Part shown: in pieces, positions 46,090-57,559 of the stretch | How the letters are laid out: the number at the start of each line of letters is the position of its first letter | Position numbering within the stretch: position 1 is the stretch's first letter | Source: Imbricaverruca yamaguchii | Taxonomy: Eukaryota; Arthropoda; Thecostraca; Neoverrucidae | DNA length: 64,000 bases | Assembly (NCBI GenBank): GCA_034440575.1 | Contig: JAOTOL010001466.1 | Span: forward strand, 459,001 to 523,000 | Direction of reading: 5' to 3' | Program-made: the position numbers and the translations under genes | Notes under the pieces: model-generated | The model's database searches: none | Told to the model about the DNA's origin: nothing | The model's input: only the letters and a program-made list of their open reading frames with translations

Positions 46090-47595
46090 GGATTTGGCAG
46101 GAAAGATATAACTTAACAGCAGGGTGCGAATCCAGTGGGGTCTAAGCACCAGATGAAGTGATCTGGGCAAAATATTTTCCTTTAATGCATGCAATAAATC
46201 CATCGCAACCCCACACCATACCAGCACAATGCATAAATAGAGCTTCTATCAAGAGACTCAACGCTAAATTGGATACAACTATTTAATACACCGGACGCAT
46301 GGTTGAAATAATAACATATGTTCCATTATGTCGCGTGCACATACACTACTCGCTTTCTAAACTGCAACGCACTGTGGTGCCGAACATCAATATCTCGGTC
46401 TTTATGAAGGAATCAATTGCATTCTTGGAATCCTCGAGAAGACCTTTTACTGTACTGCGAGCGGAAGGAACGTGGAACATCGCCCTATTGTCGAGCAGCT
46501 GGAGAGGGTCAGCTTGAGGAAAATAGCCACGCAGGTACAGGACGGCACCGACAGCAGAATCAAATGAAGAATGAGGTGAAGGTGTGAGTGAGAATGAGGT
46601 GTTGAATGCGCTCAATCTCTGCCATTTGTAGATCGACCGCTTCGTTCTCGGCAATACAACATTCGAAAATGGACCACACATTTGCACAGTAAGCATTAAA
46701 TATCGCTCGGTTGCTACTTTCATACAGCAATGCACCGTGTTTGCTTGTCTTAAATACTCTCATACAGGGTGGGAATTAAGGCACTTCTTAAGAGATTTCA
46801 TCTATTAAAACATTTTTGCACTCGGGATTCATACTAGATAGAATGGGCTCCACATGTGCTCCGACACAAACATGCAGAAGGAACAAAAATACCACTAAAA
46901 AACTAATACAAGATTGAATAAAACATATCGCCAAACATGTTATTCTACTTACGATTACCAAATAAACTAGCCACTTTTCGTACCACCAAGCACACAAACA
47001 ACACCCGAACACACACCACACCACACCACAATCAGTGGAAATGCCGACAACAACGCGCCAAACCTCGCGCCTGCGCACTCAACAGTGGCCTCCGGTCGCT
47101 ACGAATTCTGCCGATGAGTCTCCAAAAACTTGCTTTCGAGCCACCCTATAGTGGGAAAAACTGACCGTTTTAAGAGACGACTTCCTGAGTCCCGGAGGCC
47201 GCCGATCGAAATTTGCTCCGTTAGTATTTTCTGTTATGAAAACTGTCTTTGAACTAATCAATGCAAGGCATTTTTTAAATGACGTCATAACCATTAGCAA
47301 CTCTGAACACGTAATTAACAGTGCCATACTGCAAACACAAGACCTTGACTGATCCTTTGCCTTCTGACTGTCGCATGCGAGGTGTTGGTGTCCGGTCCGT
47401 ATCGCGCAGGAAATCGGCTGCGTATGTGGGTAGGTGTGCGTTCTGTGCTGAGGGTGAAGCGTGAATTATTTGTGTTTGTTTTTTTTCATTTGGCTAGCCT
47501 TGTACTGAGACCAACAGTGAAAGGAAAGCGCATTGCTCCCGTGAGCTACGAGAGACAAAGCTGAGCTGATCATCACAACTCCCTGTCTTGCGGTC
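46090..47595. other. DEAF1 intron, nothing recognised
   Basis: AT-rich sequence with no recognisable exon, RNA or array. Confidence 0.45.
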
Positions 47596-47596
47596 T

Positions 47597-47757
47597 GGGA
47601 TGAGTAGCCTAGGGGTAAGTTGCCCGTCTCACAATCGAGAGGTTGTGGGTTCGAGTCTCACTTGTCGCTACTCTTCGCCCGCGACCAATCGGCGTGAGAG
47701 ATTGGCGACGCTACATGACTCAACGGTCGATGTGTCGTGAAACCAATAACCAACCAA
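47597..47757 (+). mobile_element. tRNA-derived SINE, copy 3, with target-site duplication
   Basis: An intact copy of the family: TAGCCTAGGGGTAAG A-box region, GGGTTCGAGTCTCAC B-box, body, and tail CCAATAACCAACCAAC. A 13-base duplication, CCTGTCTTGCGGT, at 47582-47594 and 47758-47770 brackets it exactly. Confidence 0.94.
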
Positions 47758-47929
47758 CCTGTCTTGCGGTGCCGTCCATTGTTCACTTTGTTTCTATGCT
47801 TTGATGTGACAAGAAATGATGATGTGTATTACTTATGCAAATTACGTAGGTACTCACTAGGTACATATGATTTTCCCGTCGGTTACCGGCAAATAGATTC
47901 CATGCATGAAAATAATGTCCATTAAAATG

Positions 47930-48420
47930 TACTCGGGAAGAAATCTGTTTGCACTCCGACTCCAAACCCGGGAAGTAAGTTTCCCACCCTGCTCTCATGG
48001 GAAGTCGTAACGCCCTGCTTGTTTTTCTAACGGCATCTACGTGATGTGCAAACGTGAGGCTTTGGTTCGCAACTACACCAAGATCACCCATAACATTTCA
48101 CGTGGCACATATTTTACATTTCACTTGTGGTGCAAGTCGTAGCTGTCGATGAGCGTCTCCGTCTTAATGTAAGCATTCAGCACTCAGCTGAGCTCAATGC
48201 GAAGCCTCAAGACGCAGACCACTGACACATATGATCAAATCCACGCTACAAACAAGTGACGCCAGTGCGACTTCGACCCAGCTTTACATCGTCGGCGAAT
48301 AGCCGGTCAGCACAGTTGGTGGAAGATCACTGACAAAACACGCAAACGGCAGAAGTGACAGGGGTTCGCCCTCTGGCGTGCCTGATGGTGTGCAAATCCG
48401 TGTCGAATACGTGAAGTTCA
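47930..48420 (-). pseudogene. Decayed non-LTR retrotransposon reverse transcriptase
   Basis: On the minus strand, blocks in different frames spell GTPEGEPLSLLPFACFVSDL (near 48.37 kb), LFADDVKL (48279-48302) and VMGDLGVVANQSLTFAHHVD (near 48.09 kb). These are the SGVPQGSVL..PLLF, F/YADD catalytic and DLGV..D..L.F..H motifs of LINE reverse transcriptase palm and thumb. Frameshifts and stops separate them, so it is a dead copy. Confidence 0.8.
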
Positions 48421-48424
48421 CAAC

Positions 48425-50430
48425 AACCCGCTTCAACTTCAGGACTAAGCAATACTAAGCAACATATTGCTTAGTATTGTAAGCAATATGTTGTGTAGTG
48501 TAGCAATACATATTGCAATACATATTGTGTAGTGTAGTATTGCTTAGTATTGTGGAGACCAACATATTGGTCTCCTTTGGTTCTAGCGCACTGCTCGTCT
48601 CTGGTGTGAATCCACTTTCGATGAAACCAGCTACGCTCCCCCGCGTGGTTCACCGCACCTCGCCGGAAGTGTGGAGACAGGCGGCGTCCACTTCAGATGT
48701 AATCAGTGTTGGACATCGTCGAGCCAGGTCCCTGCCATAGCCAGCATATTGAGCCTGTCAGGCTCAGGGACAGATCGTCACAAGCCACCGATATTGCTTG
48801 CTCTGCACGTGTCCTGAACAATCAGTGTGATGCACCTCTGTTCGGGAGACTCAATGTCAATGCTCTGACCTCATACAGCCAACAGTCGCAAGAGCATGGA
48901 TTCGAAGAATGTTGATTTGAAGGCTTGTTGATCATAGCCTGCCTTCAGTGATCGGAAAATGCATTCATTTTAAGGAGCGATGTCGGTTAAAGTAACAACA
49001 TACTTTATTTCGCGTACATTTCTGGAGCAGTTGCCACGCCCGCAGCTACAATTTCTCAACGGGTTTCTGGTCGTAAAGCATGCGTGGACCAATAGCAACC
49101 GGCGCGGGCAACATAAAAAGTACGCATCCTCAGTTCTTGTGCCGATGCTGGTGCCGAGCCCACTATGTCACCACCATGTTGAGTAGTGTCACTGTGAACA
49201 CTAAACGAGAGTACTTGAGTTTCCACGGCTGGCAACAGGTGGCAACACAATCGCTCTGTGCTTGTCGTATTTGGCCACTCAAATGGCTACACAGGGTTCG
49301 AGGTCGTCGAAAAAGAGCACTGACCCCAAGCTTCGAACTCGGCCACTCAGCAATGAAGTGCCTTGACCCTGAGTCACTCGGCCGATATGCACATCGACCC
49401 GGTGCCTAGTACAGAAGCAGCACTCAGAACCAAGACCGGCCAGGCCCCGCCTCCATGGCTTAACACGCGTGCCGGAGGGCCTATCACATAATGCGAACCG
49501 GAGGGGGAGGCGGATCCGGCACCAACTAAAGTCTCGAAAACTACTTAAGCTACAAGCTCCATTTTACCCGAACAGCGAAAATTATGAAACAGAAAGGCCC
49601 ACTATTTCCCACATCTTTCTGTCACATTCCAAGGAACGCCACGATTAATGCACCTTCGAATGCACGTCGAGGAAACTGGGAAATAACATCTAACATGGTT
49701 CCCCATAACTTGTCATACTAGAATCAGAGTAGAATGACCAAGGACGTAGCTCCCTGGCCATACAGGTAGCCAGAATCCGTGGCATAGACCCGAGACCAGG
49801 GACGATACGAGGGACACTTAATTTAATCGAAAAAAATGCACCACTGCGACGATTAAATGGACGGAATGGCCTTAAGCATGGGAACATAAACATACCGTTC
49901 ATTCAAAACTTCTTACGTCTCGCGCTCAAATCGAACTGTTTAAAGGGCAATTAAAAATAATATTCCGGGGATTTCCCTGGACTTAACATTAAGTGGTTGA
50001 ACCACCTCCACACCTGACTGGGAATGGCTCTATGCATCTTCATCTGGCTCCATGCATCATCATCATGTGTCGACCTAGGTTGTACGCATATCGGCTGACC
50101 GATTTCATATTGACTGATTTGTTTGTTGGTAGGTATATTTCTATTAGCTTTATCTCACACCATCTGCAAACTTTATCTGGTAAAATGTGCTTAGTACATT
50201 CTTCATCGGGACTTATCACAATTCGAGGGATTCCTAAGAATTCGGGTCACTTGCATTTCAGAGCGAGCTGTGTCCGAATATGCCCCAAGAATAAAGTAAC
50301 TCTTTTGGACTCCATCGTCCGTTTATCACGGAAGAACCTTCTTTTTTCGTTCTTTCACCACACAATCGACTGATGGGCCACACAGCGTGGCCAGCATCTC
50401 ACGCAGGTGGTCACGGGTGGGCTCGATACT
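48425..50430. other. DEAF1 intron, nothing further recognised
   Basis: A short AAGCAATA/ACATATTG direct-repeat cluster lies at 48455-48565. Otherwise it is unremarkable. Confidence 0.4.
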
Positions 50431-50432
50431 CC

Positions 50433-50512
50433 CGCCCGCTACGGGATTCGAACCCACGATCCTTCGATCAGGAGTCGAACGCCCCGCCGAGTGAGCTAGC
50501 GGAATCCCCGTT
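50433..50512 (-). mobile_element. tRNA-like sequence, probably a SINE head or tRNA pseudogene
   Basis: The minus strand has an A-box-like TAGCTCACTCGGCGGGGC, a perfect hairpin TTCGA-CTCCTGA-TCGAA in the anticodon-arm position, and a T-arm/B-box GTGGGTTCGAATCCCGT. The acceptor arms pair only partly (CCGCTA/TAGCGG), so I do not call a working tRNA. Confidence 0.5.
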
Positions 50513-50628
50513 TGCCGGGGAAAAGGTCATCGTGCAATACTTATCCTTAAATTCAACTGTTGGTGTAGTACAATACCATAGACTATAACACAAAATAGCA
50601 CATTTTCCAGCTGGTGCGCATCGCATAC

Positions 50629-50774
50629 CGGATGCTGCGCTTCCAGTCCTTGCTCTGAGCGCGGCCGCTGAGCGCCTCGAACTCGGTGGGGGTGAGCCAC
50701 TCGCCCTGGCGCAGGATGCAGCGCCCCCTGCCGCCCGAGCCGAGCCGCGCCTTGTGCAGCTGGCCGGTGACGCC
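50629..50774 (-). CDS. DEAF1: DEAF1 exon 3 (SAND domain core, KDWK motif)
   Basis: A 146-base exon encoding [20 protein letters not shown], then [18 protein letters not shown] and [10 protein letters not shown]. This is the SAND DNA-binding core, with the hallmark K-D-W-K that contacts DNA. (A/S)[11 protein letters not shown] and W-x-(S/T)-P-x-E-F-E are specific to DEAF1-type SAND domains. The acceptor is CCGACAG and the donor CG|GTATGC. It starts in phase 0 after the upstream exon ending V-R-C-K. Confidence 0.95.
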
Positions 50775-50879
50775 CTGTCGGCCACCGTGACTGGTCAGCC
50801 GGAGGTACGTACGACGACAGACAAATCCCCGAGACAGGCGGGAAGATAACGGCTGGTGACACCACAGGCACGCTCAGTG

Positions 50880-51679
50880 TAATACAAATTTCAACACCTC
50901 AATTGGGATACATTTTAGGGAGTGAGTGTTCAACTTTCATGAAAATTTATTTTGCAATCGGTAGAGGGCACCAGGAAACGTTGTTTTATGTCAACTTTCC
51001 CTAATAACAAGTGGATATTATAGTCAGATTCTTTGATTTTAGCCACAGAAATGGGTTCAATCTGGAATAAATCAATCGGTAAAACATAAAAATGGAAATG
51101 GGTAAATAGGCTAACTAAATATTATTTTTTTAAAAAACGAAGGAAAAATACAAATATTCCTAGCATGCCTTTTATTGCATCCCTAAAGCCGAGCAAATGC
51201 TGAAAATTTAATGAAAATATCTGTACCTGTTTAAGCATGACAACTTGTTGAACATTTCTTAGGTGATATCACTTAACTTTGAAGCACGTGGTGACCGTAC
51301 AGGACTTTACACGAACATTTTGTTCACCATTCGCGGAAAATCTTGGGGTGGCGTAAAATTATTCCCGATCCCCGAGGGTTTATACCCGATGATTGACTAA
51401 TTAATCGAGCACTTGGAACTGCTGGGAACCACACCGTCGACGCTTGAGGACTTAATGCAGTTAGTTCTATAGTATGATATGAAAACACTCTGAACAATAT
51501 TGATCACTGAATGGAACATTAAACATCAACTGCTATACAAAATATGATATCTTGGCTTAGACAGGATTTCATTGAAAGCCTCAATGCTCTTCTGCCATGT
51601 CATGAAATGCTTAAAAATGAGATATATATATATATATATATATATACTCACATACATACATATATATATACATATATAT

Positions 51680-51748
<69 letters not shown>

Positions 51749-51900
51749 ATCTGATTGCTTCAGCTGGCATCTGGGTTGGTTAATTAGCCCCTTTTTATAA
51801 TCCACAAACAGGCATACAGTCAATAATTTTTTCCTGGATGAACATCAAATGCATACAGTGGACAGACTGTAAATTGGCATACACATCTAATCTGGCTACC
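50880..51900. other. DEAF1 intron with TA/CA microsatellite
   Basis: AT-rich intron. Dinucleotide TA and CA runs occupy about 51620-51745. No coding signal. Confidence 0.7.
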
Positions 51901-51905
51901 CTCAC

Positions 51906-51983
51906 TTTGCAGCGCACATCCAGCACCAGAGAGGCAGCTCCTGCCATCCAGTTGTGGTGACCAACACCCTTGGTTGCATCATT
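51906..51983 (-). CDS. DEAF1: DEAF1 exon 2 (entry into SAND domain)
   Basis: Twenty-six codons in phase 0: NDATKGVGHHNWMAGAASLV and LDVRCK. The acceptor is ATTGCTTGCAG and the donor AAA|GTGAGG. The pattern (Y/H)-N-W-x(6-7)-L-x-V-R-C-(K/R) directly precedes the (G/S)xLxKxRLGSGG segment in DEAF1, which is found at the start of exon 3. The codon usage is less GC-biased than in the other exons. Confidence 0.8.
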
Positions 51984-51989
51984 CTGCAA

Positions 51990-53019
51990 GCAATCAGAAA
52001 CAACACAATTGCAAGGATAGTCTAGTAATGCAGTGCACCATTATTTACACAAAAAATGGGATGACTATCAACATGTATGTACAGTAATACAAACCAAAAT
52101 ACATATCATCGGCTCCAACATAAAATTTGCACTCGCTTCCCTCACCAGGATGCTTACATATCATTGCATATCACTGCATACATATGTACCTACCCAGGTA
52201 GGTATATATATCTACCTTTGTAGGTACCTATCTAACCTCTTCCCCTATCTATAGGTATGGGAAAAAATTATGTGGAAGTGGCACAATCAAGATTTTTCCC
52301 AGGGGAGAATGCCCAATCCCACAAAAATGTCATGAAACAGAGAAAGCTTCTAATGCACCAAAAAAATAGGCTTTTGCATGGCAGAAATATACAAGTTCAC
52401 ATTCTATAAACTGCATTATTGGAGGCTAAAAGTGTGGGCAGTCAGACCACCCACTTTGACTGCACATCTGTACTGTAGCATCAAATGCCTTACATCAACT
52501 TGGGGAAGGGGAGGGGTGTACCTGAACATGTTCTGTTTCCTGAACACCCATCTTTGGATGTCTTCCACAATCATGTTCAGCACATCAATAACAAAAAGAT
52601 TGTTGTATTCATAAATGATGGACCTGTCTCTACCATAATATGAAGGTCTGATTGGATGGCTATACCAATTTTTTTTTGTGTATGGAGCAAGTGAAGTTCA
52701 CAGGTACCATTTTAGGCTTCTAAGAGCTAGAGGTTTAAGGAAACCATAAGGAAGTGATTTAAGTTTAAAGAAAATTACACCAACATTTTTTAGTGGCTGC
52801 TAATAGCTTGCACCACAAGTTACAGTGAGTTAGATCCTGCACAAAAACATTTTTGTGTTCACAATACTGCACACCACCACAAAATAGTTACCTGTTTTGA
52901 AGATGCTCATTGCAAGTAGGTAGGCAGTTAGGGGATTTTCATTGAAAGGAACTGTTTGAATATGCATAGCTTGTTCATGTTTGTGTCAAGTAAACACGGT
53001 ATGTGTGAGTGTGGTTTTA
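51990..53019. other. DEAF1 first intron, nothing recognised
   Basis: AT-rich sequence with short GTAGGTA repeats near 52.19-52.26 kb. Open frames are short and have no splice support. Confidence 0.45.
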
Positions 53020-53053
53020 GGGCACATCAACCATGGTTGGTCATTTAGTGCCC
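53020..53053 (+). repeat. Dispersed hairpin element, copy 4
   Basis: GGGCAC pairs with GTGCCC, a compensated change from GGGCGC/GCGCCC in the other copies. The inner AACC...GGTT can pair. GGTTTTA precedes the left stem. Confidence 0.65.
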
Positions 53054-53295
53054 ATGGTAAACACAGTGCAATTACTGGTTCAGCTATACATAAGCAGCAG
53101 TAGGGCTATTTGTTTCATGCTACCTTAAGTGTACAGAACCCCCTCTTTCCCTAGGCAGGCATCTCGGTAGGAAGACAGGTACCTACCTACCTACACCAGC
53201 TTGTGATGCTTCAGTACCTACCTAGCACCCACAACACGAACAATAATCTCTGGTGATACTTCATCCACAAGATAATATCCATGATGAATACTTAC

Positions 53296-53541
53296 ATCCT
53301 GATACATCTGGTGTCCTTCCATAAAAATGCACACATTTTGAGCATCAGATGGAGAGCCAGACGCCTCATCAAACGTCCCGCCACCACCAACACCACCAAT
53401 GCGTTCCGGCATCGGCACGGAAGGCACGAAGCAGATCTGTGCCTCTTCGGGGATTCGTGTGCGATCTTCGGGTTCAGCCGAAGCTGAATCTGGAGATTCT
53501 GCATCTGCGAAGTGTATGCGCGGTTTCTTCGCGTAATCCAT
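53296..53541 (-). CDS. DEAF1: DEAF1 exon 1, probable N-terminus
   Basis: Eighty-two codons from ATG 53539-53541: MDYAKKPRIHFADAESPDSA, an acidic Ser/Glu-rich stretch, ICFVPSVPMPERI, a Gly run, and VCIFMEGHQMYQD. It ends at a consensus donor GAT|GTAAGT in phase 0, matching exon 2. The N-terminus of DEAF1 is poorly conserved, so the assignment rests on position, frame and the hydrophobic VCIFMEGHQ block resembling the family's LIVVHTDG-type strand before SAND. Sequence upstream (53545-53700) changes composition, consistent with a 5' UTR or promoter. It could instead be the first exon of another gene. Confidence 0.65.
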
Positions 53542-54169
53542 CGTACCGGAACAACAAACTTGTGCTGAACACTTAATATCACTGGTTAATTAAGCACTTC
53601 ACCTCAACACACACAGCAACCACATCACATGAGAGAACTCCGCACAAATAAAGGCCGGATAACCGCACGAATGACGCACGAAAGCGTATGTACCCGGTCC
53701 CCACGAAGATTGTTTGGCAGCTGGTTTGAAGTTTTCCCTTCACCATTGGTTTACATGCAATTTTAGATATCCTCTGCGCTATCTCGCATGTTTCATGGTA
53801 GTATAAATTACTTTACTTATACCAATCAAAAGACCTATTCCTCAACTTTAGCAAAGTGTATCTTAAATAGCCCAGTGACAACCTTTCTACCTGGCAATGT
53901 GCCGTTCCCGACAGGATGACTATCAAGCGCATCCAAAATAAATGCATTTTTCCCGGTCTTGGTACGCTCCCTCTACCGTTCATTTTAGCTGGTCAAGTTG
54001 TCACCCTCGTTCAAGAGCGGAAGAAAGGACATTCAGGGGGGGGGGGGGGCTATGTGCGCCAAAGCTTCTTTCCCTCGATGGCATGGGATATTTTGAAAAG
54101 TAACCACAGGAGACCGCCTGAAATCATTTGGCCGCATCCCTAGACCGCAACAGGAGGCCCACTGTCGTT

Positions 54170-55450
54170 ATAAGAGGTCCCATAGCCGCCACAGGAAGCC
54201 CGTAGCTGCCCAGAATGATTTTGAGGGATCCGGCGCGATTTTTCGGGATTCCGGTACAACTCGGGCACAGGCGTGTGGCTCCGTGAGCCAGACGCCGCGT
54301 CGGTTTAATTGGCTCGAAGCGATTTTTGGGATCGCATCTGATTTTTTTTCAGTCGAAACCTTGGCCTGATTTTTCTTCGAGTCCCCGCCGTACTTTTCAT
54401 CCCGCCACCATTTTTCGAGCTCCAGTATGTTTTCTCGGGGCCAAATGCGATTTTTGAAGGCACCTCGTGCCATGTTTGAGGCTCCGGAGCGATTTTTTTC
54501 TGCTTTGGACATTTATTTTTCAGAATTCCTTCCTACTTTTTGAGGGCTCAGACTTCATTGTTTTTGGATCATGATGCGATATATATCGCCACACTGCTTA
54601 TTTGGGGCCCTCGACAATTTATGGGAGCCCCGACGGAAATATGTACTGCCCCGACCCACAGTTTTGGGACTGCGAACGGGAATTGTGGGTTCCGAATGCG
54701 ATATTTGGGGGCCCAGCACGTGTTCGCGAGGAGCGTTATATTTAGCTGGGTCCCAGCGTCACTTTGGCGATCCCCAATGCACATTTTCGTGCCCCGGTGC
54801 GAGTTTCCTGGGCTCGCTGTATCAATTTTGAACCCCCTACGCAAAATCTGGGGCCCTGGCGTGAATTTTGGGGGCCACAATGCGATTTGTTTGGAGACCC
54901 CAGAGGGATTATTGGGAACCCAGGCCTCTCAGGAGAGGGGAAACATTTTCCTCGTTGGTACGACACTGCGCCTGCTCATCATTTTCTTTCTCAGTCTATG
55001 GCATCGTTAAGAGTATAAAAGCCTTTCGGATAATTATATTTTGAAACCTATTAGTAGCTATTGATTTTACGACACATCGACCGTTGTCATGTAGCGTCGC
55101 CAATCCCTCACGCCGATTGGTCGTGGGCGAAGAGTAGCGACAGGTGAGACTCAAATCCACAACCTTTTGATTGTGAGATGCGGAAATTACCCCTAGAACT
55201 CTCGTTCCCATTTGAAACCCGTTCTGAATTTTCCGGTGCTCGGGTCGATTCAGTCGAGTTTCGGTGTGATTTTTCTTCTCGTTGAGTCCTATCATTAAGC
55301 CACGTACGCGATACCTTAGTCCCCAGTACGACTTTTCGGACTCCCAGTGCGATTTCTTTTGGTGCCCAGACACAATTTTCTTTCCCGGGCCCCAAAGTTT
55401 TTCTTTGGGTCTTTGACATGATATAAGACGCCGCAGAGTAACATTCCAAT
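54170..55450. repeat. Old degenerate repeat field with GCGATTTTT core
   Basis: Loose units of about 28-34 bases share a pattern like GGGCCC..TGCGATTTTTGGGG. Examples are GGCGCGATTTTTCGGGATTC, AATGCGATATTTGGGGGCCC and AGTGCGATTTCTTTTGGTGC. Divergence is high and the field is interrupted by a SINE at 55060-55207. Readthrough frames on both strands are artefacts. Confidence 0.7.
55060..55207 (-). mobile_element. tRNA-derived SINE, copy 4 (minus strand)
   Basis: A reverse-orientation, more diverged copy of the family. CGATGTGTCGTAAAATCAAT is at its 3' end and TTTGAGTCTCACCTGTCGCT in place of the B-box. It inserted into the degenerate repeat field. Confidence 0.9.
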
Positions 55451-55489
55451 AATAATTGAATTTCGCGAGGGGGGGGGGGGAGGGGGAGG

Positions 55490-56485
55490 GGGCAGTGAGG
55501 AAACTGTAGATTGTTCAGAACGCTGTTCCGTTGACACCCAGACACCATGTATAGAGACGTGGGGCCGATGTCGGAAAGATACCGGACTGCTGTCGGGACG
55601 CTAACGGCCCGCTGTCGGCTGGGAAGTGAAATATCGAACAACGGTCCGGCGTCGGCATGCCGCTTATGGGAGTCAAGCCCGCTCAGGCACATGCCGACAT
55701 TGGCATGCTTATGGGAACTTTAATCAACAAGGTTGTTCAACAGCTCGGTCTTGACAGCGAGGAATATAAGCGTTTCGCATGGTGTTTTCCTGTAAATTTG
55801 TCTATGATATAATACGATGGGCAGAAGCGAAGATCCTGGAGGAATTGGAGGCTCAGGAGCTATTGAGAACTTGACCGTCCGTTTCAGGGGGATCGGGAGG
55901 GTTCGGCAGACTGGTGGTGCACAATGTTGCATGGAGAAAAACATGGGGCAACAGTCCAGCCAAGAGCGGCGCCCTGTGTGGACGCCAAGCACTGCTCGCT
56001 CCTCCCCCGACCCCGTACCGGGCCTTGTATATACGTGACCGCGTGTGTGGACTGCGAGAGCCACCCGAGGTCGCCACGTCGACTGGCCGGACCCCTGACG
56101 ACAGTCCCATCGTCTTCACCGACGAGCCTAGTTCCGCCCGGCTCATGCTGTTATGGGGCGGGATCGGATCATCGTCCGTCTTCTCGCCAGCCTGATCATC
56201 GTCAGGGGTCCTGACGCTGACGTGTGCCTCTGCTGCTGCCACATCGCGCCGGCTGCGGCGCGGTCCCGGCCGCTGCCTTCGGCGCGTCGTCACTGAGCGG
56301 CGGAGCGACCGGCCCGGGCGCCTGGAACAGACCGGGCCGCCAGTGCCGCCTGCCTAAGCCTGCCTCACACTGGTGACGTCGCAGAGTCACCAGGTGGGGC
56401 GGGGTCGCGGCCAGACCGAGCTGGTCGGCCAGCCGCACAGACAGGTGCTCACGCCGGCCGACGCGGCGACATCGGCGGCCATATT
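55490..56485. other. No gene recognised
   Basis: Mixed composition that becomes GC-rich after 55.8 kb. No splice-supported exon was found. Confidence 0.4.
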
Positions 56486-56489
56486 GCGG

Positions 56490-57553
56490 GGCCGGCGACG
56501 CAGCGAACACCATTGCGGGGCTGGCGACGGAGCGAACACCATTGCGGGGCTGGCGACGGAGCGAACACCATTGCGGGGCTGGCGACGGAGCGAACACCAT
56601 TGCGGGGCTGGCGACGGAGCGAACACCATTGCGGGGCTGGCGACGGAGCGAACACCATTGCGGGGCTGGCGACGGAGCGGACACCATTGCGGGGCTGGCG
56701 ACGGAGCGGACACCACTGCGGGGCCGGCGACGGAGCGAACACCACTGCGGGGCTGGCGACGGAGCACACCATGGGGGCTCGACGGAGCACACCATGCGGG
56801 GCTGGCGACGGAGCGAACACCATTGCGGGGCTGGCGACGGAGCGACACCATTGCGGGGCTGGCGACGGAGCGAACACCATTGCGGGGCTGGCGACGGAGC
56901 GAACACCATGCGCTGGCGACGGAGCGAACACCATTGGGCTGGCGACGAGCGAACACCATTGCGGGGCTGGCGACGGAGCGAACACCATTGCGGGGCCGGC
57001 GACGGAGCGAACACCATTGCGGGGCTGGCGACGGAGCGAACACCATTGCGGGGCTGGCGACGCAGCGAACACCATTGCGGGGCCGGCGACGGAGCGAACA
57101 CCATTGCGGGGCTGGCGACGGAGCGAACACCATTGCGGGGCTGGCGACGGAGCGAACACCATTGCGGGGCTGGCGACGGAGCGGACACCATTGCGGGGCT
57201 GGCGGGAGCGAACACCATTGCGGGGCTGGCGACGGAGCGAACACCATTGCGGGGCTGGCGACGGAGCGATCACCATTGCGGGGCTGGCGACGGAGCGAAC
57301 ACCATTGCGGGGCTGGCGACGGAGCGAACACCATTGCGGGGCTGGCGACGGAGCGAACACCATTGCGGGGCTGGCGACGGAGCGAACACCATTGCGGGGC
57401 TGGCGACGGAGCGAACACCACTGCGGGGCTGGCGACGGAGCGAACACCATTGCGGGGCTGGCGACGGAGCGAACACCATTGCGGGGCTGGCGACGGAGCG
57501 AACACCATTGCGGGGCTGGCGACGGAGCGAACACCATTGCGGGGCTGGCGACG
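56490..57553. repeat. 29-bp minisatellite, about 36 units
   Basis: Units of GGCGACGGAGCGAACACCAT + TGCGGGGCT. Because 29 is not divisible by three, every strand and frame cycles through the same 29-residue pseudo-protein, so five or more long open frames overlap here. A block at 56.75-56.97 kb has several truncated units. Confidence 0.96.
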
Positions 57554-57559
57554 CCACCG

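Larger units (their letters stand above)
36293..53541 (-). other. DEAF1: DEAF1 gene locus
   Basis: DEAF1 is a nuclear transcription factor that binds DNA through a SAND domain (KDWK core) and binds partners through a C-terminal MYND zinc finger. Seven exons found by hand join into one frame of 322 residues plus stop: 53296-53541, 51906-51983, 50629-50774, 45790-45889, 44675-44771, 41854-41960 and 36293-36487. The order of SAND, basic FTPYRKRR stretch, WSRLEE helix and MYND is that of the DEAF1 family. The product is short compared with vertebrate DEAF1 (about 565 residues). The coiled segment between WSRLEE and the MYND finger is missing, so one exon of length divisible by three may have escaped me. 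Confidence 0.88.

Noticed and set aside
50433..50512. A functional tRNA gene on the minus strand
   Set aside because: The anticodon and T arms look right, but the acceptor stem is mismatched, so it is listed as tRNA-like only.
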